Source of the DNA: TMP-24 sp041397305
Lineage (GTDB): Bacteria; Pseudomonadota; Alphaproteobacteria; Rhodobacterales; Rhodobacteraceae
DNA: 64,000 bases
Assembly (NCBI GenBank): GCA_041397305.1
Contig: JAWKWX010000011.1
Span: 24,495 to 88,494, forward strand
Direction: 5' to 3'
Part shown: in pieces, positions 31,877-40,617 of the stretch
How the letters are laid out: each line of letters begins with the position of its first letter
How positions within the stretch are numbered: position 1 is the stretch's first letter
Notes under the pieces: generated by a model
Database searches by the model: none
What the model was told of the DNA's origin: nothing
The model's input: only the letters and a program-made list of their open reading frames with translations
Program-made: the position numbers and the translations under genes

Positions 31877-32506
31877 ATGACCGTTGCCGCCCGCTCGCTC
31901 CTCCTGCCGCTCGTGCTGAGCCTCTCGCTCGGCCAGATGGCCCTCGCGCAGGACACCACGACCGAGAATCCCAACGTCACCGCGGCACCGGCCGCCGACC
32001 AGCCGGTTACCGGGACGGAACTGAACATGGGCCAGGACGTGGCCAATGTCGCCGAACCCTATGTCAAGTCGACCCACGGCGACTGGCAGCTGCGCTGCAT
32101 CCGCACCCAGGACGGGTCGGACCCTTGCGAGATCTATCAGCTCCTGAAGGATGCCAAGGGCAATTCGGTGGCCGAGATCACCATGGTCGCGCTGCCGGAC
32201 GGCGGCCAGGCCGTTGCCGGGGCCACGGTCATCGTGCCGCTCGAGACGCTCCTGCCGCAGGAACTGCGCCTCGCGATCGACGGCGGCACCCCGAAGAGCT
32301 ATCCCTACAGCTTCTGCGCGACGGTCGGCTGTTTCTCGCGGATCGGCTTCACCGGCGAAGAGATCGAGAAGATGAAGAAGGGCAACAAGGCCACGATCTC
32401 GGTCGTGCCGATCGCCGCGCCCGACAAGATCGTTTCGGTCGACATCTCGCTCAAGGGCTTCACCGACGCGCTCACCGCCGTGAAGGCCGAGATGCCGAAG
32501 CCCTGA
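31877..32506 (+). CDS. Invasion-associated locus B (IalB)-family exported protein
   Basis: A 209-residue protein with a signal peptide (MTVAARSLLLPLVLSLSLGQ, cleavage near ALA-QD at about residue 24). The mature part has the IalB pattern: HGDWQLRC near residue 67, then a pair of Cys (about 67 and 79 from the mature start) and later CATVGCFSRIGF. IalB-like proteins are periplasmic and widespread in alphaproteobacteria; the role in non-pathogens is unclear. ATG at 31877 was chosen over the frame start at 31832 because it begins the signal peptide and GGACCTCACCC lies upstream. A terminator follows at 32532. Confidence 0.75.
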   Translation: MTVAARSLLLPLVLSLSLGQMALAQDTTTENPNVTAAPAADQPVTGTELNMGQDVANVAEPYVKSTHGDWQLRCIRTQDGSDPCEIYQLLKDAKGNSVAEITMVALPDGGQAVAGATVIVPLETLLPQELRLAIDGGTPKSYPYSFCATVGCFSRIGFTGEEIEKMKKGNKATISVVPIAAPDKIVSVDISLKGFTDALTAVKAEMPKP

Positions 32507-32531
32507 GCCTCAGGTATTCGACCCTGAATGG

Positions 32532-32555
32532 CGCCGCCCCTCGGGGCGGCGTTTT
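32532..32555 (+). terminator. Intrinsic terminator after the IalB-like gene
   Basis: CGCCGCCCC (32532-32540) and GGGGCGGCG (32543-32551) pair perfectly over 9 bp with a two-base nominal loop (a larger loop forms if the last pairs open), followed by TTTT at 32552-32555. It lies 25 bp after the IalB-like stop and just before the convergent beta-ketoacyl synthase stop. Confidence 0.75.
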
Positions 32556-32559
32556 CGTT

Positions 32560-33750
32560 TCACGCCCGGCGCAGCGCCAGGACCGCATTGAGCCCGCCGA
32601 AGGCGAAGGCATTCGCGAGGCAGGCAGAAACCTTGGCCGCCCGCGCGGCGCCGCGAACCAGATCAAGGCCGCAGTCCGGATCTGGATCATCGCACCCGAC
32701 GGTCGGCGCGATCCCCTCGCCCCGAAGCGCGGCGAGGCAAGCGAGCAGTTCCACCGCCCCCGCCGCACCCATCAGATGGCCGTGCGCGCCCTTGGTCGAG
32801 GAGACGGGCACGCCGTGCGGCAAGACCGCGCGGATCGCCTCGGCCTCCGTCCGGTCGTTGGCGCGGGTGCCGGTGCCGTGGGCCTTCACATAACCGACGT
32901 CCCCGGCCCTCAGCCCCGCGTCATCGAGTGCGCCGCGCATTGCCGCCGCCGCGCCCGCAGCCGAGGGCAGGACCATGTCGGACGCATCCGCGTTCATGAA
33001 AAAGCCCGCAATCTCGGCAAGGACACGCGCGCCGCGCGCCAGTGCCGCCTCCCGCTCCTCCAGCAAGTAGACCGCCGCCCCCTCGCCCATCACCAGCCCG
33101 CTCCTCGCCCGGTCGAAGGGGCGGCAGCCCTCGGGCGACAGGACGCGCAGCCCCTCCCAGGCCTTCAGCCCGCCGAAGGTCAGCATCGCATCCGTTCCCC
33201 CCGCCAGCATCGCGGGTGCCACGCCCGCGCGGATCATCTGGAAGGCCAGGCCGATCGCATGGTTCGCCGACGCACAGGCGGACGAGACGGCAAAGGTCGG
33301 ACCGTGGCAGCCGAACGCGATACCGATGCGGCTGGCGGGCGCATTCATCATCAGGCGCGGCACGGTAAAGGGATGCACGCGCTCTCGCCCTTCGGCATAG
33401 ACGGCGCGATAGGCCGCCTCTGCAGTCTCGTGCCCGCCGCCCGCCGTGCCGATGATCACGCCGGTTCCGCTTGGCAGCGCCACAAGCCCCGAGACCGCGA
33501 CCGCCTGTCGGGCGGATACCAGCGCGAACTGTGTCGCCCGGTCGAGAAGCGCCAGATCGCGCCGGTCGAAATGCGCGGCCGCATCGAAGCCGGTGACGGG
33601 GGCGCCGATCCGGACCGCCAGCCGTTCGGCGCCCGGAATATCAAGCTTGCCGATGGCCGCGCGTCCGGAGAGCAGACCGGCGACGGTCTCGCTTGCCGAA
33701 TGACCCAGCGGATTGACCGTTCCCGCGCCGGTAATGACCACGCGCCGCAT
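32560..33750 (-). CDS. Beta-ketoacyl-ACP synthase (FabF-like), third gene of an lpxD-like/ACP/KAS operon
   Basis: A 396-residue condensing enzyme of the KAS II/FabF type. The catalytic triad is C159 (SSACASANHA), H291 (KAHGTGT) and H325 (GAHGHLMGAAG), and the C-terminal NAFAFGGLNAVLAL is typical. It joins malonyl-ACP to a growing acyl chain. Its gene follows a dedicated acyl carrier protein gene after 6 bp and an LpxD-like acyltransferase, so it probably elongates a special acyl chain for a lipid or envelope product. The housekeeping fabF is presumably elsewhere. ATG at 33750 gives the normal N-terminus MRRVVITGAG. Confidence 0.85.
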   Translation of the reverse strand: MRRVVITGAGTVNPLGHSASETVAGLLSGRAAIGKLDIPGAERLAVRIGAPVTGFDAAAHFDRRDLALLDRATQFALVSARQAVAVSGLVALPSGTGVIIGTAGGGHETAEAAYRAVYAEGRERVHPFTVPRLMMNAPASRIGIAFGCHGPTFAVSSACASANHAIGLAFQMIRAGVAPAMLAGGTDAMLTFGGLKAWEGLRVLSPEGCRPFDRARSGLVMGEGAAVYLLEEREAALARGARVLAEIAGFFMNADASDMVLPSAAGAAAAMRGALDDAGLRAGDVGYVKAHGTGTRANDRTEAEAIRAVLPHGVPVSSTKGAHGHLMGAAGAVELLACLAALRGEGIAPTVGCDDPDPDCGLDLVRGAARAAKVSACLANAFAFGGLNAVLALRRA

Positions 33751-33756
33751 CGGGCC

Positions 33757-34026
33757 TCAGCCCCGCGCGCGGACAAGCGCCTCGACCTCGGCGATGATCT
33801 CACCCACCGTTGCCGTGCCGAAGGCGCTTGCCTCTGGCCTGTTGGCGTTGAAGGGAACGGTGATCCCGAAGCGCTCCTCGATGGCGAAGATCGCCTCGAC
33901 AAGCCCGAGACTGTCGAGACCGAGGTCGCTCGCAGGCAGGTCGCCACGCACCTGAGCGGGATCGAGCAACGCCTCGCGTGCGAGGATCGCGGTCACTTCC
34001 GCGGCGACATCAGCCCTCACTGCCAT
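33757..34026 (-). CDS. Dedicated acyl carrier protein
   Basis: An 89-residue acidic acyl carrier protein starting MAVRADVAAEVTAILAREAL. The phosphopantetheine Ser is S39 in LGLDSLGLVEAIFAIEE. The length and the helix pattern fit the family. The start ATG at 34026 lies 17 bases inside the upstream LpxD-like gene, and the stop is 6 bases before the condensing enzyme gene, so all three are one operon. It should carry the acyl chain between the KAS and the LpxD-like acyltransferase. Confidence 0.85.
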   Translation of the reverse strand: MAVRADVAAEVTAILAREALLDPAQVRGDLPASDLGLDSLGLVEAIFAIEERFGITVPFNANRPEASAFGTATVGEIIAEVEALVRARG

Positions 34027-35128
34027 CGTCCCTCGTGTCGAAGCGCGCCCTGAGGTCGGCCACCTGCGCGAAGAGACGCGGCAGGCGGCGGATGTTCTTC
34101 CAGGCGTCGATATGGCTTTCCATCCTGATCGCCGGATAGCCAAGCAGCACCCGGCCCGCAGGCGCGTTCGACAGGATCTTGGTCGCGCCACCCGCGATCA
34201 CATCGTCCCCCACGAAAAGATTGTCGCCCACGCCGCACTGGCCACCCAGTACCACCCGGTCCCCGACCCGCGTCGATCCGGCGATGCCGACCTGACCGCA
34301 AAGCAGGCAGTCGCGCCCGACCGTCACGTTGTGGGCGACATGGACAAGGTTGTCGAGCTTGGTGCCAGACCCGATCCGGGTGGCGCGGATCGTGCCCCGG
34401 TCGATGGTGCTGTTGGCGCCCAGTTCCACATCGTCGCCGATCTCGACCGTGCCAAGAGAATGGATGCGGAGCCAGTTCTGTTCCGTCACGCCTCCGCGTT
34501 CACCGAGCGTCTCGCGGATCTCCTCGACGCCGGATTTCTTCTCGGTCACGAAGGAAAAACCGTCCGATCCGATCACCGCGCCGGGCTGGCAGATGAAACG
34601 ATCGCCGATCCGGACCCGCGCCCCGATGCGGGCACCGGTCAGGATCAGGGCGTCGGTGCCGATCTCGGCGCCTTCGGCGATGGTCACATGACTGGCGATC
34701 CGGGCATTCGCCCCGATCCGGACCTCGCGGCCGATGGTCACGAAGGCACCTATGGCCGCGCCGGGGGCGATGCTGGCGCTGGGGTCGATCACGGCGCTTG
34801 GATGGATGCCCGGCGCGATCGCGGGCCCCGGATCGAAAAGCCGCGTGAGACCCGACATCGCCAGCCGCGGCCGCCCGATCAGGATCGCGGCCCTCAGGCC
34901 CAACGCCTGCCAGTCGGCGTCGGCCCAGAGGACCGCCGCGCGCGCCAGTCCCTGCGCAAGGCCGGGCGCATATTTGGGGTCCATGGCCAGCGCCAGCTGA
35001 TCCGGCCCGGCCCCGGCCGGTTCGGCAGCGCCGGTCACCCGCAGGTGAGTGTCGCCCACGGCCCTACCGCCGATGGCACGGGCGATCTCGTCCAGGCTGT
35101 GGCCGGTCATGGTCTTGGGCATGGGCAC
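34010..35128 (-). CDS. LpxD-like UDP-3-O-acylglucosamine N-acyltransferase paralogue
   Basis: A 372-residue protein. The first ~100 residues match the LpxD uridine-binding domain, and about 105-330 are left-handed beta-helix hexapeptide repeats (such as IGANARIASHVTIAEGAEIG). The catalytic His is H266 (VHVAHNVTVG), the position used by LpxD. LpxD transfers a hydroxyacyl chain from ACP to the amino group of a UDP-glucosamine lipid A precursor. The usual lpxD lies between bamA and fabZ; here the gene leads an operon with its own ACP and ketosynthase, so it may acylate another amino sugar or supply a special acyl group. A later ATG (MTGHSLDEI) is a possible alternative start. Confidence 0.8.
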   Translation of the reverse strand: MPMPKTMTGHSLDEIARAIGGRAVGDTHLRVTGAAEPAGAGPDQLALAMDPKYAPGLAQGLARAAVLWADADWQALGLRAAILIGRPRLAMSGLTRLFDPGPAIAPGIHPSAVIDPSASIAPGAAIGAFVTIGREVRIGANARIASHVTIAEGAEIGTDALILTGARIGARVRIGDRFICQPGAVIGSDGFSFVTEKKSGVEEIRETLGERGGVTEQNWLRIHSLGTVEIGDDVELGANSTIDRGTIRATRIGSGTKLDNLVHVAHNVTVGRDCLLCGQVGIAGSTRVGDRVVLGGQCGVGDNLFVGDDVIAGGATKILSNAPAGRVLLGYPAIRMESHIDAWKNIRRLPRLFAQVADLRARFDTRDDGSEG

Positions 35129-35153
35129 TCCCGCGCGGTCTCAGCGCCGAGAT

Positions 35154-36788
35154 TTACCCCTGAACCGCCGGCAAGGCCACCCCGGCCGCGCGCATCGCCT
35201 CGAAGATCGCCGCATCGCGCCCGTAGACGTCCCGGCGATATTCGATATGGCCCTCGGCATTCGGCCAGGCGGTGAAATAGACCAGATGCACCGGCACCGG
35301 CTGATCCAGCGTCACGACGCTTTCCTTGCGGGTCCTGAGATAGCTCTCAAAGAGGCCCTGGGGATCGTCTGTCTGGCGCGCAAGCAGCACATAGGCCAGA
35401 TCGAACGGCCGTCCGAGGCGGATGCAGCCATGGCTGAAGGCGCGGACCTCTTTCTGGAAAAGCGGCTTTTGCGGCGTGTCATGCAGATAGATGTTCCACT
35501 GGTTGGGGAACATGAACTTGACAAGGCCAAGCGCATTGCCATCGGACGGCGCCTGGCTCATCGAGAAGGGGAAGTTCCGCTCGGTGAACTGGGTGAAATC
35601 GACCGCGGCGCGGTCCACCTGCCGGCCGGAGCGGTCGACGATCCTCAGATGGCCCGCCGCATTGGGGTTCTTCTGCAGCATTGGCAGATATTCCTTGACC
35701 GTGATCGAGCGCGGCACGTTCCAGGTCGGATTGATGACCATGAACTCCATCTGGTCGGAAAATTCCGGGCTGCGGGTATCTTTGCGGTTCTGACCGACGA
35801 CAGTGACGGTTTCGAACGTCACGCGCCCGTCGTCCACGACCTTGGCGGTGAAATCGGGCAGGTTGACCCAGATGTGACGCGAACCGAGCGGCAGGCCGTT
35901 CATCCAGCGCAAACGTTCCATGGCGACGAGAACCGATTCCAGCCGCTCTTCAGGGCTGCGGTTGACTTCGGCGATCGTACCGTCGCCCGCGACCCCGTCG
36001 GGCGTCAGTCCGTTGTCGATCTGGAAACGTTGCAGGGCCCGGCTAAGCTCGCCATCGAAAGTGGCGTTCGAATTCGGCGCGAGGTAGCCGAGCGCGATCA
36101 GCCGGTCGCGGAGCGCGATCACACCGGCGCCCTCGTCACCCGGCGTCAGCTTGCCCGCCGGGACCTTCGGCCCCCAGCCGCCGGCATTGATGGCGGCAAC
36201 CAGACTGAGGCGCGCTTTCTGCAGCGCGGAATATTCCGGCGCCGCGGGCGGAAGCGAGGAAATGAAGGCCACCGGATCGGCGGCGGCGAATCCGTCGAGC
36301 TGGGCGCGCGCATCCTTGCGCGGCACCTCGCGGACGATCGTCGGGTCGATGGCGGCGGGGGTCAGAAAGCCGGTCTGCACATCGCGCGCATAGGCCAGAA
36401 AGGCGCGGGTCACATCAACCTCGAGACGTGCGCGCTGCGCCTCGGACTGGACTGCGAAGAAGCGCTGCATCAACGCCTCGGCCCCGTATTTCGCGGCAGG
36501 CAGCCCATGATCGCCCGCCTCGGCCAGCGCAAGGAACAGGGCTTCGCGCCGCCGTGCATCCCCCGGTCCGGTCCAGAGGGTCGCAAAGCCGTGGTCGCGG
36601 TAGAAACCGGAGATCGCCGCATCATCGGTCGCCGCCTCGGTCAGGACCGTCTGGAAGGTCGTGGTCTGCGCGTCGGCGGCGTCCGGAATACCCAGGGACA
36701 GAAACGCCGCGAGCGGCAGGGCCAGAACGACGGAAGTGCCGCAGGACAGGCGGCGACAGACATGGGAAATGGCTCCCGCGGGGGTCAT
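35154..36788 (-). CDS. L,D-transpeptidase (YcbB-type) with peptidoglycan-binding domain
   Basis: A 544-residue periplasmic enzyme that forms 3-3 peptidoglycan cross-links. ATG at 36788 begins a signal peptide (hydrophobic core LSCGTSVVLALPLAAFLSLG, cleavage near ADA-QT). A helical domain (about 60-180), a peptidoglycan-binding domain (about 215-275, with YLAPNSNATFDGELSRALQRF) and the YkuD catalytic domain follow. The catalytic Cys is C455 in RAFSHGCIRL, with the His in the usual SHGC box. It is divergent from the DUF882 gene across a 300 bp promoter region, which suggests a joint cell-wall role. Confidence 0.9.
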   Translation of the reverse strand: MTPAGAISHVCRRLSCGTSVVLALPLAAFLSLGIPDAADAQTTTFQTVLTEAATDDAAISGFYRDHGFATLWTGPGDARRREALFLALAEAGDHGLPAAKYGAEALMQRFFAVQSEAQRARLEVDVTRAFLAYARDVQTGFLTPAAIDPTIVREVPRKDARAQLDGFAAADPVAFISSLPPAAPEYSALQKARLSLVAAINAGGWGPKVPAGKLTPGDEGAGVIALRDRLIALGYLAPNSNATFDGELSRALQRFQIDNGLTPDGVAGDGTIAEVNRSPEERLESVLVAMERLRWMNGLPLGSRHIWVNLPDFTAKVVDDGRVTFETVTVVGQNRKDTRSPEFSDQMEFMVINPTWNVPRSITVKEYLPMLQKNPNAAGHLRIVDRSGRQVDRAAVDFTQFTERNFPFSMSQAPSDGNALGLVKFMFPNQWNIYLHDTPQKPLFQKEVRAFSHGCIRLGRPFDLAYVLLARQTDDPQGLFESYLRTRKESVVTLDQPVPVHLVYFTAWPNAEGHIEYRRDVYGRDAAIFEAMRAAGVALPAVQG

Positions 36789-37089
36789 CGAAACCTCAAT
36801 AACTATGCGTCTCCAGAATACAGGCTTGAAACGTTTGGCAAAGCTCTCCAAGGGCGATTCGGCACGCAGCCCACAAAATCTCGCGGATTGCGGATTTTGG
36901 GCCACTAATCCGGCGATCCGTTCACGCGACCGTGATCTGAGCGGGATTCTGCCGAAAGTCCTTATTTTCCTCTACGTGGACAATTCCGTGGTTGGCAGGC
37001 GAATCTTCCCGTGGCATAAAAAGCGCGCGCTTGGGGATAAGTTGCACCAAAATCCGCCACTTAAGCGGAACGGGACAGGACGGATAGAT
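36789..37089. other. Divergent promoter region between the L,D-transpeptidase and DUF882 genes
   Basis: About 300 bp without a gene. The leftward gene starts at 36788 and the rightward at 37090, so both promoters lie here. A plus-strand promoter is proposed at 36992-37020. The plus-strand frame that runs through the region from 36661 is continuous with the DUF882 gene but its upstream part has no protein character. An imperfect dyad around CGGATTGCGGATTTTGGG is visible near 36890-36905 but is not convincing. Confidence 0.5.
36992..37020 (+). promoter_or_regulatory. Candidate sigma-70-type promoter of the DUF882 gene
   Basis: TTGGCA (36992-36997) and CATAAA (37015-37020) are separated by 17 bp, close to the TTGACA-N17-TATAAT consensus. 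It would give a leader of about 60 bases before the ATG at 37090. Promoters in these organisms are GC-rich and degenerate, so this is only a plausible match. Confidence 0.4.
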
Positions 37090-37653
37090 ATGTCAGGCAA
37101 GAACGGGGTCAGCCGTCGCGGGCTGTTAGGTGCTTTCGCGGCCACTTTGATCACAGCTGCTCCGACCTGCTCCAATGCCTTCAGCTTCCTGCGCGGTGCG
37201 GGCGATGTGCGCCGCATCCGCATGTATTCCGGCCGGACCGGCGAAAGTCTGGACACGATCTACTGGATCGAGGGCGAGTATATCCCCGAAGCCCTGAACG
37301 AGATCAGCTATTTCATGCGCGACTGGCGCTCGGACGAGGTCAAGGCCGTTGATCCGCGCACCATCGACATCGCCGCTGCCTCCCACCGTCTGCTCGAGGT
37401 GGACGAGCCCTATATGCTGCTCTCGGGCTACCGTACCAAGAAGACCAATGCCATGCTGCGCGAAGGCTCGCGCGGGGTGGCGAAGAATTCGCTGCATATC
37501 CAGGCCAAGGCCGCCGACCTGCGCCTGCGCTCGCGCTCCGTCGCGCAGATTTACCGCGCCGCGACCGCCTGCGATGCGGGCGGCGTCGGCAAATATTCCC
37601 GGTCCAATTTCGTTCACATGGATTGCGGCCCGGTCCGCACCTGGGGCGGCTGA
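37090..37653 (+). CDS. DUF882/YcbK-type murein peptidase with twin-arginine signal
   Basis: A 187-residue protein with a twin-arginine signal (VSRRGLLGAFAATLI). The mature part is a DUF882 (peptidase M15-like) domain, with metal-site residues in KNSLHIQAKAADLRL and FVHMDCGPVRTW. In E. coli the related YcbK/MepK cleaves peptidoglycan 3-3 cross-links, the bond made by the divergent L,D-transpeptidase, so the pair would make and cut the same cross-link. ATG at 37090 follows GGACGGATAG. Confidence 0.8.
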   Translation: MSGKNGVSRRGLLGAFAATLITAAPTCSNAFSFLRGAGDVRRIRMYSGRTGESLDTIYWIEGEYIPEALNEISYFMRDWRSDEVKAVDPRTIDIAAASHRLLEVDEPYMLLSGYRTKKTNAMLREGSRGVAKNSLHIQAKAADLRLRSRSVAQIYRAATACDAGGVGKYSRSNFVHMDCGPVRTWGG

Positions 37654-37743
37654 GAGCGGGTTTCCGACCTTTCGATCAGATAGAGCCGATGTCTTGAAAG
37701 GATGTCGGACCGGATCTCTTGAAGAAATCCGGCCGGGCGCCCG

Positions 37744-39831
37744 TCAGCTATCTCGTGACAGGGTCGCCACCTCGCGGCGGAAGGATGGCGTGTCGCCCCA
37801 GTCCTCGCCCCAGAGCCCGGCATCCAGTTCGCGCCCGTAGCGATGCCCCGCGAAGGTCGCCCAGGCGATCGGCCCGGGTGCCGCGGCGTCGCCGATCAGG
37901 CGGACAGAGCGGATGCCGAACTCCTGCCAGTCCGACCGGCGGGACAGCAGGTCGCGGTAAAGCCCGTCCTCCGACTGGCGGGAGGCCACCATCACCAGCG
38001 CATCGCATCCGATTTGGTCCCGCCGGTCGGTGTAGCTGCAGGCCGTTTCCACCCCGCCGCCAGTGATCGCCGCAAGGCCGGTGTTCAGCCGGATTACTAC
38101 GCCCTTGCCGACGAGCCGCCGGTGGATCGTGCCCTGTTCCAGCGTATTGCGCGTCCAGTCCGAGACGAAGGCGGCGGGCGTGACCAGCGTCACCTCGCAA
38201 CCTGTGGCTACCAGAAGCTCGGCCAGTACCCCGCCCATGTAGAAATGATCGTCGTCGAAGAGGACGACCCGTCCCTTGGGCAGTCGGCCCTCCATCAGAT
38301 CATCGGGCGTGAAGATCGGCAGTTCCCCGGTGCGCGGGATCGGCACCACATGCTGGCGCGCCACGCCGTCCGCCCGCCAGTGGCTGCCGGTCGCAACGCA
38401 GATATGTTCAAAGCCGAAGGCCATGACGTCGTCGGCCGTCAGCGCCGAACCGGGATAGAGCGAGACATTGCCGCGCTGGCGCAACTGGTAAAGCCGGTAA
38501 TCGACCACCCGGCCCCAGGCGCTGAGCCCCGGCAGAAGCCGCTCTCGTGCCACCCGGCCGCCAAGCTCCTCCCGCGCCTCGGCCACCGCCACCTCATAGC
38601 CACGAAGTGCCGCGGCACGTGCCGCCTCAAGCCCCGCGGGACCGGAGCCGATGACCAGGACCGACCGGCTCTCGCCCTTCGCGTCGACCCTTTCGGGGTG
38701 CCAGCCGCGCCGCCATTCCTCCATCCAGGTCGGGTTCTGGGTACAGCGCCCCATGCCGCCGGTCATGTCGCCGGTGATGCACATGTTGCAGCCGATACAT
38801 TCGCGGATATCCTCGATCCGCCCTTCCGCCACCTTCAGCGGCAGGAACGGATCGGCGATCGAGGGTCGTGCGCAGCCGATGAAATCCAGCACGCCCTGCC
38901 GTACCATCCGCACCATCACATCGGGCGAGGTGAAGCGGCCGACCCCGACGACGGGCCGCGCCGAGAGATCGCGGATGCCCTTCACCAAAGCCTCCTGTGC
39001 CGCCTCTTCCTTGAAACGCGAGGGGCCGGAACAATCCTCCCACGTGCCATGGGCCAGATCCCAGAGGTCCGGCAGATCGCCGTTCAGGGCGATGAAATCG
39101 CGGACCTCGGCGTTCGAGAAGCCAAGATCGCCGATGGCTTCATCCAGCGACACCCGCAAGGTCAGCGCCATCCGGTCGCCCACCGCCTCGCGCATGTCGG
39201 CGATCACCTCGCGCACGAACCGCGAGCGGTTTTCGAGGCTCCCGCCATATTCGTCGCTGCGCTGGTTGGTGGCGCGGCTGAGGAAATGCTGGAAGATGCC
39301 GAACCCATGGGCACCGTAAAGGCAGATGAGATCGAAGCCCGCCTGTTCGCAACGCCTGGCGGCGGTCACGAACCAGCGGCGCAGGTTGCGGATATCGGCC
39401 TTGTCCATCGCGCGCGCCTGCACCGGATCGTTGGTGAAGGTCCGGATCGGCAGGGCCGTGGGCGCAAGCGGTACTTCCTTGGTGTAGAAGTTCGGCCCGT
39501 TGATGCCTGAATAGGCCAGCTGGATACCGGCCAGCGCCCCATGCGCCTTCATCTTTTCTGCCATGCGGGCGATCATCGGAATATCCTGATCCTCCCACAA
39601 TCTCAGCTCGATGAAGGGCGTGATTTCCGAGGTCGGATGCATCTCGGTCTGTTCGGTGAAGATCACGCCCCAGCCACCCTCGGCCTTCACGCCGCGCATC
39701 GCGGCCACGGCGGAGGGGTCGCGATAGCCGCCGCCATTGCAATGCGGCACCTGGTAGAAACGGTTGGGCGCGGTCTTCGGGCCGATCCTCTGCGGCTCGA
39801 AAAGAATGTCGTAGCGGGGATCGCGTGCCAT
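37744..39831 (-). CDS. TMADH-like FMN/4Fe-4S/FAD oxidoreductase
   Basis: A 695-residue enzyme of the trimethylamine/dimethylamine dehydrogenase group, with an FMN TIM barrel in the first ~370 residues (old yellow enzyme type), a 4Fe-4S motif at about 325-350 (CIGCNMCITG with a later Cys in GRCTQNP) and a C-terminal FAD/NAD(P)-binding region (VIGSGPAGLEAARAAA). Such enzymes demethylate tertiary or secondary amines, histamine or dimethylglycine; the substrate here cannot be assigned. ATG at 39831 gives MARDPRYDILFEPQRIGP, the standard start; the longer frame adds 22 poor residues. Confidence 0.8.
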   Translation of the reverse strand: MARDPRYDILFEPQRIGPKTAPNRFYQVPHCNGGGYRDPSAVAAMRGVKAEGGWGVIFTEQTEMHPTSEITPFIELRLWEDQDIPMIARMAEKMKAHGALAGIQLAYSGINGPNFYTKEVPLAPTALPIRTFTNDPVQARAMDKADIRNLRRWFVTAARRCEQAGFDLICLYGAHGFGIFQHFLSRATNQRSDEYGGSLENRSRFVREVIADMREAVGDRMALTLRVSLDEAIGDLGFSNAEVRDFIALNGDLPDLWDLAHGTWEDCSGPSRFKEEAAQEALVKGIRDLSARPVVGVGRFTSPDVMVRMVRQGVLDFIGCARPSIADPFLPLKVAEGRIEDIRECIGCNMCITGDMTGGMGRCTQNPTWMEEWRRGWHPERVDAKGESRSVLVIGSGPAGLEAARAAALRGYEVAVAEAREELGGRVARERLLPGLSAWGRVVDYRLYQLRQRGNVSLYPGSALTADDVMAFGFEHICVATGSHWRADGVARQHVVPIPRTGELPIFTPDDLMEGRLPKGRVVLFDDDHFYMGGVLAELLVATGCEVTLVTPAAFVSDWTRNTLEQGTIHRRLVGKGVVIRLNTGLAAITGGGVETACSYTDRRDQIGCDALVMVASRQSEDGLYRDLLSRRSDWQEFGIRSVRLIGDAAAPGPIAWATFAGHRYGRELDAGLWGEDWGDTPSFRREVATLSRDS

Positions 39832-39942
39832 GCTGCACCTCGGTAACGCGGCACCCGCCGCTTGCGGACCCCCAGAGAGGCGACTGCGATCGTGCAAGTA
39901 AACTAAGCTTTTTCCAAGCTTTCGTTAGCGTCAGCCTAAACC

Positions 39943-40617
39943 CTACCAGGCGATTCCCGTTCCGTCGTAGTTCAGAAACCGCCCGCTGTCCCTGCTGCCT
40001 GCCGCTTCGATCAGATCGAGAAGCTTGCAGGCACTGACCTCCGCGGCGATATCCGCCTCCGCCCCGCCCATGTCGGTCCTGACCCAGCCGGGATGAAGGG
40101 CAAGCACCGTCTGCGGCAGGTCGTCGGCCAGTTTCACCGCCAGCCGGTTCAGCGCGGCCTTCGAGGCGACGTAGGCATAATCGCCGTCCGGATCGTGCCC
40201 TTCGGCCATCGACCCCGCGCGGCTTGAGATGAAGGCGATCTTGCCTGTCGCGGGCATCCGCCCCGCCAGTTCGCGCACCAGAAGCATTGGCCCCGCGACA
40301 TTCACCGCCATCACCTGCGCAAGTCCCCTTGCCGAAAATGTCGCGAGCCCGCCCGTGTCGCCCCGAATGGCGGCATTGAGCAGAAGCAGATCGATCCCCT
40401 GCCCCGCGCAGCGGCGCGCGAAAGCGCGCACCGAAAGCCCCCTCCCCTGGTCGAGCGGCAAAAGCCGCAGCCGCGGATGCGGCGCGAGGCTGGTCCGGTC
40501 CGGATCGCGGACACCTCCGGTCACGTGCCAGCCACGGGCAAGAAGGCCCTCGGTCAGCGCCCGGCCGAGGCCGCGCCCGGCACCGGTAACGACCGCGCTG
40601 CTACCGGCGGGCAACAT
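39943..40617 (-). CDS. Short-chain dehydrogenase/reductase
   Basis: A 224-residue SDR. The cofactor-binding turn TGAGRGLGRAL (about 11-21), the NAA-type motif LLLNAAIRG, the catalytic Ser (SSRAGS) and the Tyr/Lys pair YAYVASKAA are all present in order. Oxidoreductases of this size act on small alcohols or carbonyls. The substrate cannot be told. Its start overlaps the stop of the upstream ABC permease gene by 17 bases, an odd partner for an uptake system and perhaps a sign that the two share a substrate. No terminator is obvious after it. Confidence 0.8.
   Translation of the reverse strand: MLPAGSSAVVTGAGRGLGRALTEGLLARGWHVTGGVRDPDRTSLAPHPRLRLLPLDQGRGLSVRAFARRCAGQGIDLLLLNAAIRGDTGGLATFSARGLAQVMAVNVAGPMLLVRELAGRMPATGKIAFISSRAGSMAEGHDPDGDYAYVASKAALNRLAVKLADDLPQTVLALHPGWVRTDMGGAEADIAAEVSACKLLDLIEAAGSRDSGRFLNYDGTGIAW

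Noticed and set aside
31789..34053. 754-residue plus-strand frame across the IalB-like and ketosynthase genes
   Set aside because: It crosses a strong terminator and two genes with clear motifs; rich in Arg and Pro as expected for a shadow.
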